In this document: positions 9,885-18,500 of the stretch, one piece after another
Numbering within the stretch: position 1 is the stretch's first letter
Layout: each line of letters opens with the position of its first letter
NCBI GenBank assembly: GCA_016710095.1
Contig: JADJLL010000004.1
Span: 124,001 to 188,000 of the forward strand
Direction of reading: 5' to 3'
DNA: 64,000 bases
DNA from: Candidatus Eiseniibacteriota bacterium
GTDB taxonomy: Bacteria; Eisenbacteria; RBG-16-71-46
The notes under the pieces: model-generated
The model's database searches: none
The model's input: the letters and a program-made list of their open reading frames with translations, nothing else
Told to the model about the DNA's origin: nothing
Translations under genes and position numbers: made by a program

Positions 9885-11703
9885 ATTGGGCGCCGAGCGC
9901 GGCCAGCTCCGCCGTCCCCTCGCGCAGCATGAGCGAGTCGGTGGCGAGCAGCCCCAAGTCGCGTACGCGCGCGGCCATCTCGACCGCCATGCTCCGCACC
10001 GACTCGTCGTGCGTCAGCTCCCACAAGGCGCGTTCGCGACGCGCGCGCAAGAGCTGATCGTGCCGATAGGCGCGAGGGGTGAGCGCCGGGCTGAACACCT
10101 CGCCGTTCGCGACGAGCAACGTCTGCACGCTGTCGAGGTAAGCGCCTTGCGCGGTCGCGCGCGAACGCTCGATCAGCACCTCGACCAGCCGCGAGCGGCT
10201 CTCGGCGAGATCGCGCGCGAACGTGCTGTCGGTCAGCGCCAGCACCGCGCTGTGCGCCGCGCTCGAGGCTTGCGACAAGAGCGCCGGACGCTTCTCCGCG
10301 GGCGACATCGCGGCACGCACGAGCAGCGCCTCGGCGATCCAGCGATTGCTCTCGGCGAACACGACCGGGCGCTCCGGTCCCCGGTACACGAGCCCGCGAC
10401 GGAAGTAGGCGAGCGCGCTGTCGACGAGCGCGGCATCGTTCGCGATCCGCCCCGACACGAGGAAGGCGCGCGCGCGCAGCGTCACGACCGAACCGAGGGC
10501 GGAGTCGTTTGCCTGCAGCGCGGCGCGGCGCGCCCAGGCGGAGTCCGTGTACGCGAGCGCGGTCGCGGCCATGCCGGGCGAGCCCGAAAACTCCGCGCGC
10601 ACCACGCACGCTTCCGCGAAATCGTTGAACCGGAACACCCACGGCTCGTTCATCGCGAGCGGTCGCTCCGCCGTGGCCTCCGGTGGCGGACCGTGCAGCC
10701 GGCGCGTGAGGTCCATCGCCGCTCGGCGCTGGTGCCACGAGTCCATGAGCGGTCCGGCCACGCCACGCAGGTTCGCGAGCTGCATGCTCGAGCCGCCGAG
10801 GAGCGACACGGTATTCACGGGGTCCAGATCGGCCAGCAGCGCGTGCGCCTCGGCCGTCGTACCGTCGCGGTCCCAGTTCGGATCGTCGAGCGGCAGCGCC
10901 TCGGCGCGAATGAGGTGCCCGCGCGCCTCGTCGAAGCCCGCCACGTCCCAGGCCCACTCGGCCTGAATGAGCCGCGCGGTGCCGAGGTACAGCTCGAGCG
11001 CGTGCTCGAGTCTCGTCGAGTAGCTTCGCGGCGGCAGCGACCGCACGCGGGTGAGCGCCGACTCGAGCAGCCCGGTGGCCTTCACCACGCGTTCGGGCAC
11101 ACGCGGAATGCTGTAGAGCAGCGGGTACGCCGTCGCCATTTCGTCCTGCGAGCGGTGATAGGCGCTGTCCACCTCGACGCGCGAAGGCGCGCCCGTGCGC
11201 CCCCACTCCCACGCCGCGCCGAGCACGGCGATCGCGAGCACGCTCGCGACCACGGCGCTCACCGCACGGCGGCGCTTCGCGAACCGCGTCAGGCGCCGCG
11301 CGAGCCCGGGCCCGCGCGCGTGCACCGTGCGCCCCGCGAGCAGCCGGCGCAGGTCGGCGGCGAGATCACCCGCGTTCGCGTAGCGCTCGGCTGGCATCTT
11401 GTGGATGCACTTCGCGATCACGCGCTCGGCCGGCCCACCCAGCTCGCGCGACAGCGTGCCGAGCGCCGGCGGCTCCACCGTGAGGATCGCGACGACGGCG
11501 CGGTGCAGCGACACGCGCGACGCCTCGTAGGGCACACGGCCCGAGAGCAGCTCGTAGCCGATCACGCCGAGCGCGTACACGTCGGACGGCGGCCCGATGA
11601 GCGCGGCCTCGGCCTGCACCTGCTCGGGACTCATGTACTGCGGCGTGCCCACGAGCCAGCCCGTACGCGTCATGCGTTCGGTCGGGCGTTCGTCGCCTTC
11701 CAC
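9883..11703 (-). CDS. Ser/Thr protein kinase, C-terminal part: activation loop to sensor domain
   Basis: This frame continues the kinase begun at 12412. Read upstream past its first ATG it contains ILDFGVARLVEGD, the DFG magnesium loop, then GTPQYMSPEQ (the APE equivalent) and DVYALGVIGYELLSGRVPY, completing the C-lobe. A single membrane span (about 11210-11277, AVSAVVASVLAIAVLG) follows, then about 440 residues of alanine- and leucine-rich helices resembling TPR-like sensor regions of bacterial PknB-type kinases. As the sequence stands the kinase is split at about 11728-11736. Restoring two bases there would give one protein of about 843 residues. The stop overlaps the shared hairpin with the OmpA gene. 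Confidence 0.85.
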   Translation of the reverse strand: MEGDERPTERMTRTGWLVGTPQYMSPEQVQAEAALIGPPSDVYALGVIGYELLSGRVPYEASRVSLHRAVVAILTVEPPALGTLSRELGGPAERVIAKCIHKMPAERYANAGDLAADLRRLLAGRTVHARGPGLARRLTRFAKRRRAVSAVVASVLAIAVLGAAWEWGRTGAPSRVEVDSAYHRSQDEMATAYPLLYSIPRVPERVVKATGLLESALTRVRSLPPRSYSTRLEHALELYLGTARLIQAEWAWDVAGFDEARGHLIRAEALPLDDPNWDRDGTTAEAHALLADLDPVNTVSLLGGSSMQLANLRGVAGPLMDSWHQRRAAMDLTRRLHGPPPEATAERPLAMNEPWVFRFNDFAEACVVRAEFSGSPGMAATALAYTDSAWARRAALQANDSALGSVVTLRARAFLVSGRIANDAALVDSALAYFRRGLVYRGPERPVVFAESNRWIAEALLVRAAMSPAEKRPALLSQASSAAHSAVLALTDSTFARDLAESRSRLVEVLIERSRATAQGAYLDSVQTLLVANGEVFSPALTPRAYRHDQLLRARRERALWELTHDESVRSMAVEMAARVRDLGLLATDSLMLREGTAELAALGAQ

Positions 11704-12412
11704 GAGGCGCGCGACGCCGAAGTCGAGGATTGGGCTCGCCCTCGGCGGTGACGAGGATGTTCTCGGGCTTCAGGTCGCGATGCACGATGCCCTGCGCGTG
11801 CGCGTGCTGCACCGCGTCGGCGATGCGCGCGAGCATGGTGATGCGATCTCGCGTCGAAGGCACGCGCTCGGCAGCCCAGCGCCCGAGGGGCACACCGTCC
11901 ACGAACTCCATCACGAGATAGGGCGCGGCGGCGCGCCCTTCGCCGGACTCGCCCGTGTCGAGCACGCGCGCGATGCCGGGATGGTCGAGCCGCGCGAGGA
12001 TCGCGGCCTCGCGCTTGAACCGCCCGCGGCCCTCGGCGTTCAGCGACTGCGCGTTGATGCGTTTCACGGCGTAGCGCGAACCGTCCTCGCCGTCCTTCTC
12101 CGCCAAATACACTTCACCCATGCCGCCACGGCCGAGAAGACGAATAGGCCGGTATGGCCCGATGCGCTCCGGCAGCGGCTCCTCACGCAGCTCCTCGATC
12201 GCCTCGCGCAGTCCGAACCCGGCTTCGAGCGTCGCGCCGCCGCCGCGCTCGAGGCGCAGCAGCTCGTCCACCTCGGCACGCATGGCGGCGTCGGAGGCGC
12301 AGCGCTCATCGAGGAACGCGGCGCGCTCGGACTCGGGCAGCGCCAGCGCGGCCAGGAAGACGGACTTGATGCGCCGGTGGCGCGTCGGGTCGGGCGGGGT
12401 ATCGGCGGCCAT
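11366..12412 (-). CDS. Ser/Thr protein kinase, N-terminal part (frame breaks at DFG)
   Basis: Starts at the ATG at 12412. Residues 1-82 form a helical N-terminal extension. Residues about 84-230 are the kinase N-lobe and catalytic loop: glycine loop GRGGMGEVYLA (94-104), lysine K117 in AVKRI, and HRDLKPEN at 211-218. The true frame ends around 11735; beyond that the frame reads arginine-rich nonsense to 11366. In the other frame GEP would continue directly to ILDFG, so about two bases (for example AG of an AAG lysine codon) appear to be missing. A functional protein would need the two parts joined. No coupled partner gene lies upstream. Confidence 0.85.
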   Translation of the reverse strand: MAADTPPDPTRHRRIKSVFLAALALPESERAAFLDERCASDAAMRAEVDELLRLERGGGATLEAGFGLREAIEELREEPLPERIGPYRPIRLLGRGGMGEVYLAEKDGEDGSRYAVKRINAQSLNAEGRGRFKREAAILARLDHPGIARVLDTGESGEGRAAAPYLVMEFVDGVPLGRWAAERVPSTRDRITMLARIADAVQHAHAQGIVHRDLKPENILVTAEGEPNPRLRRRAPRGRRRTPDRTHDAYGLARGHAAVHESRAGAGRGRAHRAAVRRVRARRDRLRAALGPCALRGVARVAAPRRRRDPHGGAAGARHAVARAGWAGRARDREVHPQDASRALRERG

Positions 12413-12811
12413 GAACTCGGGGGGTCGGAGGCAGGGAACGCGTCGCTCTCATCGCCTTCGGGGGCGGGCAGAATACACCACTGCGAGACCGACCACTCCT
12501 GCGCGTTGCGCGCGATGGCATACAGCACCCCCGCTGCTGAGAGGATGTCTCGCACAATGAGATCTCTTGAGGGCGAGGCGTTCCCTCGTCCCGGGCCTTT
12601 GGAGCGATTGAGCAATAGATTGGTGGTCAGCGTGCAGTTCCGCAGCATATGGGCGCCCCCCCCCAGCGGCACATGTGGTATCCCAAGGTAGTATGCGAAT
12701 CATGACGTTTCAGCTTGACGCGATTCCTCGTTGCGTAGATTACTATGCGCACCCCCGAACGCCACTCGCCGAGCAGCACGGTGAGTCCCACATTTTGCGT
12801 TCGGAGTATTC
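12413..12811. other. intergenic region between the divergent kinase and secreted-protein genes
   Basis: About 400 bases, visibly more AT-rich than the flanking genes. No frame in it shows recognisable protein composition. It presumably holds the start signals of both divergent genes; a possible promoter for the right-hand gene is listed separately. A poly-C tract lies near 12656-12664. Confidence 0.5.
12715..12741 (+). promoter_or_regulatory. possible sigma70-type promoter for the secreted protein/Rhs operon
   Basis: TTGACG (12715-12720) and TAGATT (12736-12741) are separated by 15 bases, shorter than the usual 17, about 70 bases before the ATG at 12812. The spacing makes this tentative. Confidence 0.3.
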
Positions 12812-13732
12812 ATGCGCCGTTTGCTGCTTCACTTTGCCGCCTTCGCGCTTCTCGTTGTCACGCCCGCATTCGCTTCGGTGCCCGCCGACAGCCTCGCGGG
12901 CGTTTCGATTTCCTGCCGCGATGCCCGCTCTGGGGAGACGCTTGAGCTTCGCGCTCAAAGGCTGGATTCGCTGGGCGCAATCGTGGCGAACTGGGCCGAC
13001 GGATCGGCGCGTGCCTGTGTGGGCAGCATGCAGGACGTGGCGACGAGTTTCGCCACAGACGGCACGGGTGGAGCGTTCGTCGTGTGGGTGGACATGCGCA
13101 CGGGCGAAGCGGACCTCTGGATCCAGCACTGCACTGCCTTGGGTGAGCCATCTCCGGGGTGGTCCGAATCCGGCCACGCGCTCGTGACCGCGACCGGCGC
13201 GCAGCAGGCCGCGTGTGTCAGCTCGGACGGTGCGGGTGGCGTCATTGTGGTCTGGCAGGACTACGCATCAGGAGCGACGGCAGACATTCGTGCGCAGCGC
13301 GTGTCGGGTGGTGGCCAGAAACTTTGGGGCGCCGATGGAATGAGCATATGCGAGGGACCGCTCGATCAGACCGCACCCTCAGTGGCAGGAGATGGCGCTG
13401 GAGGCGCGTTCATATTCTGGCAAGACGCTCGCAATGGTGATGCGGACATCCGCGCGGCGCACGTGAACGCTGAGGGACATCTCGTCGAGACCGATCGAGC
13501 GGTGGCGTCCGGACCCGGCGCCCAGCACAATCCCCTCGCCGTTGCGGACGGTGAGGGCGGCGTCTGGCTTGCATGGGAGGTGGCGGCTGGCGCCGACGTG
13601 GACGTTCGCGCCCTGCGTCTTGGAGGCGACCCTTCGCGGCGTGCGGGGTTCTCGGCCGAAGGCGTCCTGGTCGGCGGCGGTCCCGGCGTTCAGTTCCTGC
13701 CGGTGATCGTGCCGGTGACGGAGACAACCTGA
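12812..13732 (+). CDS. secreted propeller-like repeat protein, N-terminal part
   Basis: ATG at 12812 after GGAG. The signal peptide ends near AFASVPA. The mature part is built of repeats of about 60 residues with the pattern DGxGGxxVxWxDxRxGxxDIxxQ, like the protein at 50681-52666; such units usually build beta-propellers. The frame breaks at about 13711: the natural continuation reads VIVAGDGDNLIVAW if one G is restored, whereas the given frame ends after VPVTETT. With that base the gene would span 12812-14667 and encode about 618 residues. It lies directly upstream of, and overlaps, the YD-repeat gene. Confidence 0.75.
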   Translation: MRRLLLHFAAFALLVVTPAFASVPADSLAGVSISCRDARSGETLELRAQRLDSLGAIVANWADGSARACVGSMQDVATSFATDGTGGAFVVWVDMRTGEADLWIQHCTALGEPSPGWSESGHALVTATGAQQAACVSSDGAGGVIVVWQDYASGATADIRAQRVSGGGQKLWGADGMSICEGPLDQTAPSVAGDGAGGAFIFWQDARNGDADIRAAHVNAEGHLVETDRAVASGPGAQHNPLAVADGEGGVWLAWEVAAGADVDVRALRLGGDPSRRAGFSAEGVLVGGGPGVQFLPVIVPVTETT

Positions 13733-14667
13733 TCGTCGCCTGGTGCGACCGTGCACTCGACGCCGGCGATGTGCGCGCGCAGCGACTTCTGCCGAGCGGC
13801 GCGCTCGCGTGGCCGGACTCCGGCCGGCTCGTGAGCACGGCGCCCGGCGAACAGTACGCGCCGGCCATCGCCGCGGATGGCGACGGGGGCGCGATCGTGG
13901 CGTGGGAGGATTCACACGCAGGCCGGGCGGACATTCGTGCGGCGCGCTTGAGCGTCGCGGGCGAGTTGCTCTGGGGACCGGCCGGGCAGCCCGTCTGCGT
14001 CGGACCGGGGGATCAGTTCGCACCGACGGTGACAAGCGACGGTCTGGGCGGTGCGTTCTTCACGTGGACCGACGCTGCGGCGCCCGCGCGCGGCGCGATC
14101 CTCTCGGCCCGGCCGGTGGTGACGGCGGGCCTGCCGGTGTTCCTCGACATGACGACCACGCCGCGGCGCGCGCACCTGCGGTGGCGCGTCGGGTCCGCGG
14201 CGACGCCGACCGTTTCGATCGAGCGGCGCGAGCCTCCCGCCGACTGGAGCGAGGCGGCGGGGCTGCACGCGAACGTGGACAGCCTGTTCGAGTACGAGGA
14301 GTCTGGACTCACCCCGGGCTCGGTGATCGAGTACCGCCTTGCGGTACAGACCTCCGAAGGGCCGCTCTACCTGCCCGTGCAGACGGCGCGGATTCCGGCG
14401 CCGCCGCCGTTCGCGCTGCGCTTCGCGCGCTACGTGGCCTCGGGTGATGCGCTGCAGTTGCACTTCACGTTGCCCGCGGACGCACCTGTTTCCGTCGAGG
14501 TGATGGATGTGGCCGGGCGGCGCGTGCGGCGCGTGGGCCTGGCGACGGCGGAAGCCGGTGAGCACGACGTCCGGGTTCCGGGGCTCGGACTCGCCTCGGG
14601 CTGGTACTTCGTGCGACTCCATCAGGGCCGCGACGTGCGCGGCTCGCGACTGGTGGTGGTGCGATGA
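13711..14667 (+). CDS. secreted propeller-like repeat protein, C-terminal part with sorting-type domain
   Basis: Continuation in the shifted frame. Two or three more GGAxVAWxD repeats are followed by a fibronectin-like segment and then a C-terminal domain of about 80 residues of the FlgD-Ig/type-IX-sorting kind (VEVMDVAGRRVRR, then GWYFVRLHQG and a final LVVVR). Such tails direct secretion and surface attachment through the type IX system in Bacteroidetes-like phyla; no secretion gene is in this window. The stop overlaps the ATG of the YD-repeat gene (ATGA at 14664), so the two proteins are likely made together. A partner or delivery role is inference. Confidence 0.75.
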   Translation, partial: AGDGDNLIVAWCDRALDAGDVRAQRLLPSGALAWPDSGRLVSTAPGEQYAPAIAADGDGGAIVAWEDSHAGRADIRAARLSVAGELLWGPAGQPVCVGPGDQFAPTVTSDGLGGAFFTWTDAAAPARGAILSARPVVTAGLPVFLDMTTTPRRAHLRWRVGSAATPTVSIERREPPADWSEAAGLHANVDSLFEYEESGLTPGSVIEYRLAVQTSEGPLYLPVQTARIPAPPPFALRFARYVASGDALQLHFTLPADAPVSVEVMDVAGRRVRRVGLATAEAGEHDVRVPGLGLASGWYFVRLHQGRDVRGSRLVVVR

Positions 14668-15593
14668 AGCCGCGCGTACTCGCACTTGCCGTCGTCCTTG
14701 CGTCGTTCGCCGTGTGGCAGGTGGCCGCACGAGTCGGCCCCCCTTCCTCTACCGCCCATCCTCGAGCGAGCTCTTCGCGGTCGGTGGCCCGGAACTCTGG
14801 TGATTTCCCCACGGCACCGAAGCCCACGCGCGCCGCGGGCCCGTACACGCTCTACCGGCCGGACACCGTGCTCGTGTGGCAGGCGCACCGTTTCGTGCGC
14901 GGCTCCAGCGGCAGCGCGACGTACTTCACGGTGCCGCCGGAGTCGCTGCCCGCGTTCGACAGTGGCAAGCGCTACCTGATGCGCATCCGCAACGGCGACA
15001 CGACGGGTGCGAACAACGGGCGCGTTTCGCAGGTGTTCGTGCAGGTGAATGGACAAGAAGTGATGAGCTCGTCGGACATCGGCACGAGCATCGCGGCCTG
15101 CGTGAAGGTGATCCGCCCGGCGACGCCGACGACACTCGTCGTCGGCGTGAGCGGCACGGCGGGGCGCTACGCGGACATCACCCTCTTCGAGACGCCCGAT
15201 CCATCGTATGAACTGCGCGGCCCACAGACGTTCGTCATGGGAGAGCTTCCGGAAGAAGTGCCGCCGGGCGAGAACTACACGGAGTTCACCGACGAGGTTG
15301 TGCGCGGCAGCGGCGACCTGGGTCCCTACCACCTGTTCGTGTCGAACGGGCTACCCGACGGCACGCTGCGCTGCAGCGGCGTGAAGGTGTATCTGGACGG
15401 CACGCTGGTGGTGGGCTCGGGCTCGGTCAACGGCAACGTCGGCGAGTACGTGCGGCAGGTCTCGCTGCCCAACACGACCACCTCGCTCATGGTCCGGCTG
15501 TACGGGAACCCCGGTGATCAGGCGACGATTCGGTTCACTGCGACTGACGCGACAGGCCCGAGCTCGTCGTGCTCGCGCCGCAGCACCTGCTGA
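14664..15593 (+). CDS. teneurin-like YD-repeat protein, N-terminal part (frame breaks near 15558)
   Basis: ATG overlapping the previous stop. A lysine/arginine start and hydrophobic run (LALAVVLASFAVWQVAA) form a signal peptide, so this Rhs-type protein should leave the cytoplasm by Sec, unlike typical type VI Rhs effectors. About 290 residues of beta-rich domains follow, with motifs such as VFVQVNGQEV and VKVYLDGTLVV. At about 15558 the frame shifts: DATGP should continue with ELVVLAPQ in the next frame, which needs one extra G or C. The rest of the protein is in the next entry. Confidence 0.75.
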   Translation: MKPRVLALAVVLASFAVWQVAARVGPPSSTAHPRASSSRSVARNSGDFPTAPKPTRAAGPYTLYRPDTVLVWQAHRFVRGSSGSATYFTVPPESLPAFDSGKRYLMRIRNGDTTGANNGRVSQVFVQVNGQEVMSSSDIGTSIAACVKVIRPATPTTLVVGVSGTAGRYADITLFETPDPSYELRGPQTFVMGELPEEVPPGENYTEFTDEVVRGSGDLGPYHLFVSNGLPDGTLRCSGVKVYLDGTLVVGSGSVNGNVGEYVRQVSLPNTTTSLMVRLYGNPGDQATIRFTATDATGPSSSCSRRSTC

Positions 15594-18500
15594 TGACGCA
15601 GAAGGACACCACCACGGTCCGATTCCGTACGAGCGACCAGACGGTGCTCGACTCGGTCCTCGTGAATGGCACGGAGCCCTCGCTCGTCGGGCAGGATGCG
15701 TCAGGTTCACTGTGGAGCTATGCGGCGACGCTACCGAACCAGGGGCGCAACGAGTTCGTGATTCGGGCGCGCAACCGCGCCGGCTATGCGTGCGACTCGG
15801 TGCGCACGGTGATTCGTGACAACTTTGCGCCCGTGCTGGAGGTGGACTCGTTGCCCGAGGCCGAGCCGCGCACCGTCACCAACAGCTCGCTCACCGTGCG
15901 CGGGCGTTGGCGCGACTCGACGCCGACGATCGTCACCGTGGACGGCGATACCGTGGGGGCCGCCGCGGGCTCGGGCGAGTTTGCCGTCAACGTGCCGCTG
16001 GACATGGGATCGAACGGCATCCACCTGCGCGCGGTGGACTCGTTCGGGCAGGTGACGGAGTTCAAGCGGTTCGTGGTGCGGCAGGCGACGAACGAACAGG
16101 CTCCCACCGCCGACCCCACGCCCTCCACGCACTCGCCGACGGAAGTCGCCGCCTTCTTCGACCGCATCAAGTTCCTCTGGTCGGGCGCCGGCCCGGTACA
16201 GACCGGCGTCGCTTCCAGCACGATCGACACGACCCGCGTGAGCGTGATTCGCGGCCGGGTGTTCGGTCGTGACGTGGGTGCACTCGCCAATGTGAGCGTG
16301 AGCGTGGTCGGGCATTCCGAGTACGGCCAGACGCTTACCCGTGCGGACGGCGTGTTCGATCTGGCCGTCAATGCGGGCTCGCCGCGCACACTCGAGTTCG
16401 CCAAGGCCGACTTCCTGCTCGCGCAGCGCACCATCACGCCGGCTCCGCTCGACTTCGTGCAACTGCCCGACGTCGCGCTGCTGGGACAGAGTGTGCGGCA
16501 GTACCACGTGCGCACGGACACCGCCCGAAAGATCGTCAGCCGCTTTGAAAGTGACCTGAATGGTGATCGGCGCCTCACGTTGATCTTTCAGCAGGGCACG
16601 CGCTGCACGCTGAGCGTGGGCACGAGCGACACCTCGACGACCGACTTCCATGTCCGCGCCAAGGAGTACACGGTCGGCGCCGACGGTGAGGAAGCCATGC
16701 CCGGCACGCTGCCGCCGAGCAGCGCCTACACCTACTGCGTGAACCTCTCGACGGTCGAAGGTGACGTCATGGCCGGATCGGGCCCCCCGGCGAGGGTGGC
16801 GTTCGATCGGCCCGTCTCGACCTACGTGCGCGAGTTCCTCGGCGCGCGCGTCGGCACGGCGGTGCCCTCGGGTTCGTACGACTTCACGACCGGCCAATGG
16901 GTGCCGTCGGAGGACGGCCTCATCGTTCGCATCAAGGGCCGGGGCCGATCCCTCGCGAATATTGACTCCGATACGCTCGCGGCCAGCAACGACTCCTTGC
17001 GCAACGTCGCGCTGGGATTCACCGAAGACGAAGTCGAGCTGATCACGAACGAGTACGAGGTGGGTGCGCTCCTGTGGCGCGTGCGGCTCACGCACTTCTC
17101 TCCGCATGACTACAACTTCAATCGCGCGGTGATGGCTGCCGCGCATGCGCAGGGGCCTGGATCGGTTGCATCGATGGGCACCCTCCTCACCGACCCAGGC
17201 ATGACGTGCGCGTGTGTGATCGAGAACGAAAACCGCGTGTTCGGCGAAGAGATCCCGATCGTCGGCACGCCGTACTCGCTGCACTACCGCAGCTCGCGAC
17301 AGCCCGGCGACGTGGCCATGCGCTGGCTGCACATTCCGCTCACGGGAAGCGCCAGCAGCGCGGAACTCGTGCGCGTGCACGTGACGGTGGATGTGGCGGG
17401 CAGGCGATTCTCGCATTCGTTCAGCCGTGCCGAAGCGGGCGCGCCCTGGGAGTTCAAGGAGTGGGACGGAACGGACGCCTACGGACGCCTCGTGGTCGGC
17501 TCCGTCACCGCCACGGTGCGGCGCGGCTACGAGTTCAAGGAGCGCTGGGCGATCCAGACTGGTGGCTCAGGTGGCAACAGCTTCGGCAGCGGCGCTCGCT
17601 CGAGTTCGACGGCATGGCCCAGCTCGGGCGACCGAGACGTCGGCCGCATTCTCTGGACCACCCAGCAGGTATCGATCGGCGTGCCGAGCATGGCCGCCGC
17701 GGGCCTCGGTGGCTGGACGATCAGTCCGCACCACATCTACGACCCCAACGGCATGGGCATGAAGTATCGCGGCGACGGCACCATGCAGCGCGGTGCGGCG
17801 CAGTTCCCGGTGATCAGGGCGTTGGCGGGCGACGGCTATCCCTCTTCTGGCGGCACGCGTCCGCCTACCAACGGGGATCCGACGGACGGACGAATCAGCC
17901 CGGCGGACCTGGCGGTGACAGCCGACGGAGCGGTCTGCTTCACCGATGCGGGAACCCACACAGTCGGACGCGTCTCGGAGAACGGGATCTATACGCCGCT
18001 GGCCGGCACGGGGAGCGCAAGCGCGACACCTGCGGGAGCTGGCGAGGTTGCGACTGACGTCAAACTGAGCACTCCCGACGGACTCACCCTCTCAGCTGAC
18101 GGCACCCTGTACTTCGCGGACGCCGCGCACAAGCGCATCTACAAGATCGTCAACGGCCGCCTCTGGCGCGTCGCGGGCTCCGCCAGCGGCATCTACGTCG
18201 ACGACTCGCTCGCGATCCAGAGCAGTCTCGTCGAACCGCACAAGCTGGCGTTCTCGCCCGACGGGTCGCTCTACTTCTCGGACCGGATGCCAGTCTCGGG
18301 TCGGGACATCATTCGGCGGATCGGCACGGATGGACGAGTGCGGACGATCGCCGGCGGAAAGATCGAAGGTATCTCGAGCGGTGAAGGTGTCGCCACTGAA
18401 CTCGGCATCGAGTCTCCACAAGACATGACGTGTGACGATCAGGGCAATCTCTACTTCTCGGAGAAGGATCGCGACCGCGTGCGCCGAATCGCTCCGGACG

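Noticed and set aside
11716..11740. Programmed ribosomal frameshift in the kinase
   Set aside because: No slippery heptamer or downstream stem is evident, and the join requires added bases for a normal EPK-ILDFG reading.
12413..12811. Possible small gene in the divergent intergenic region
   Set aside because: Open frames here have no ribosome sites with suitable spacing and read as low-complexity sequence.
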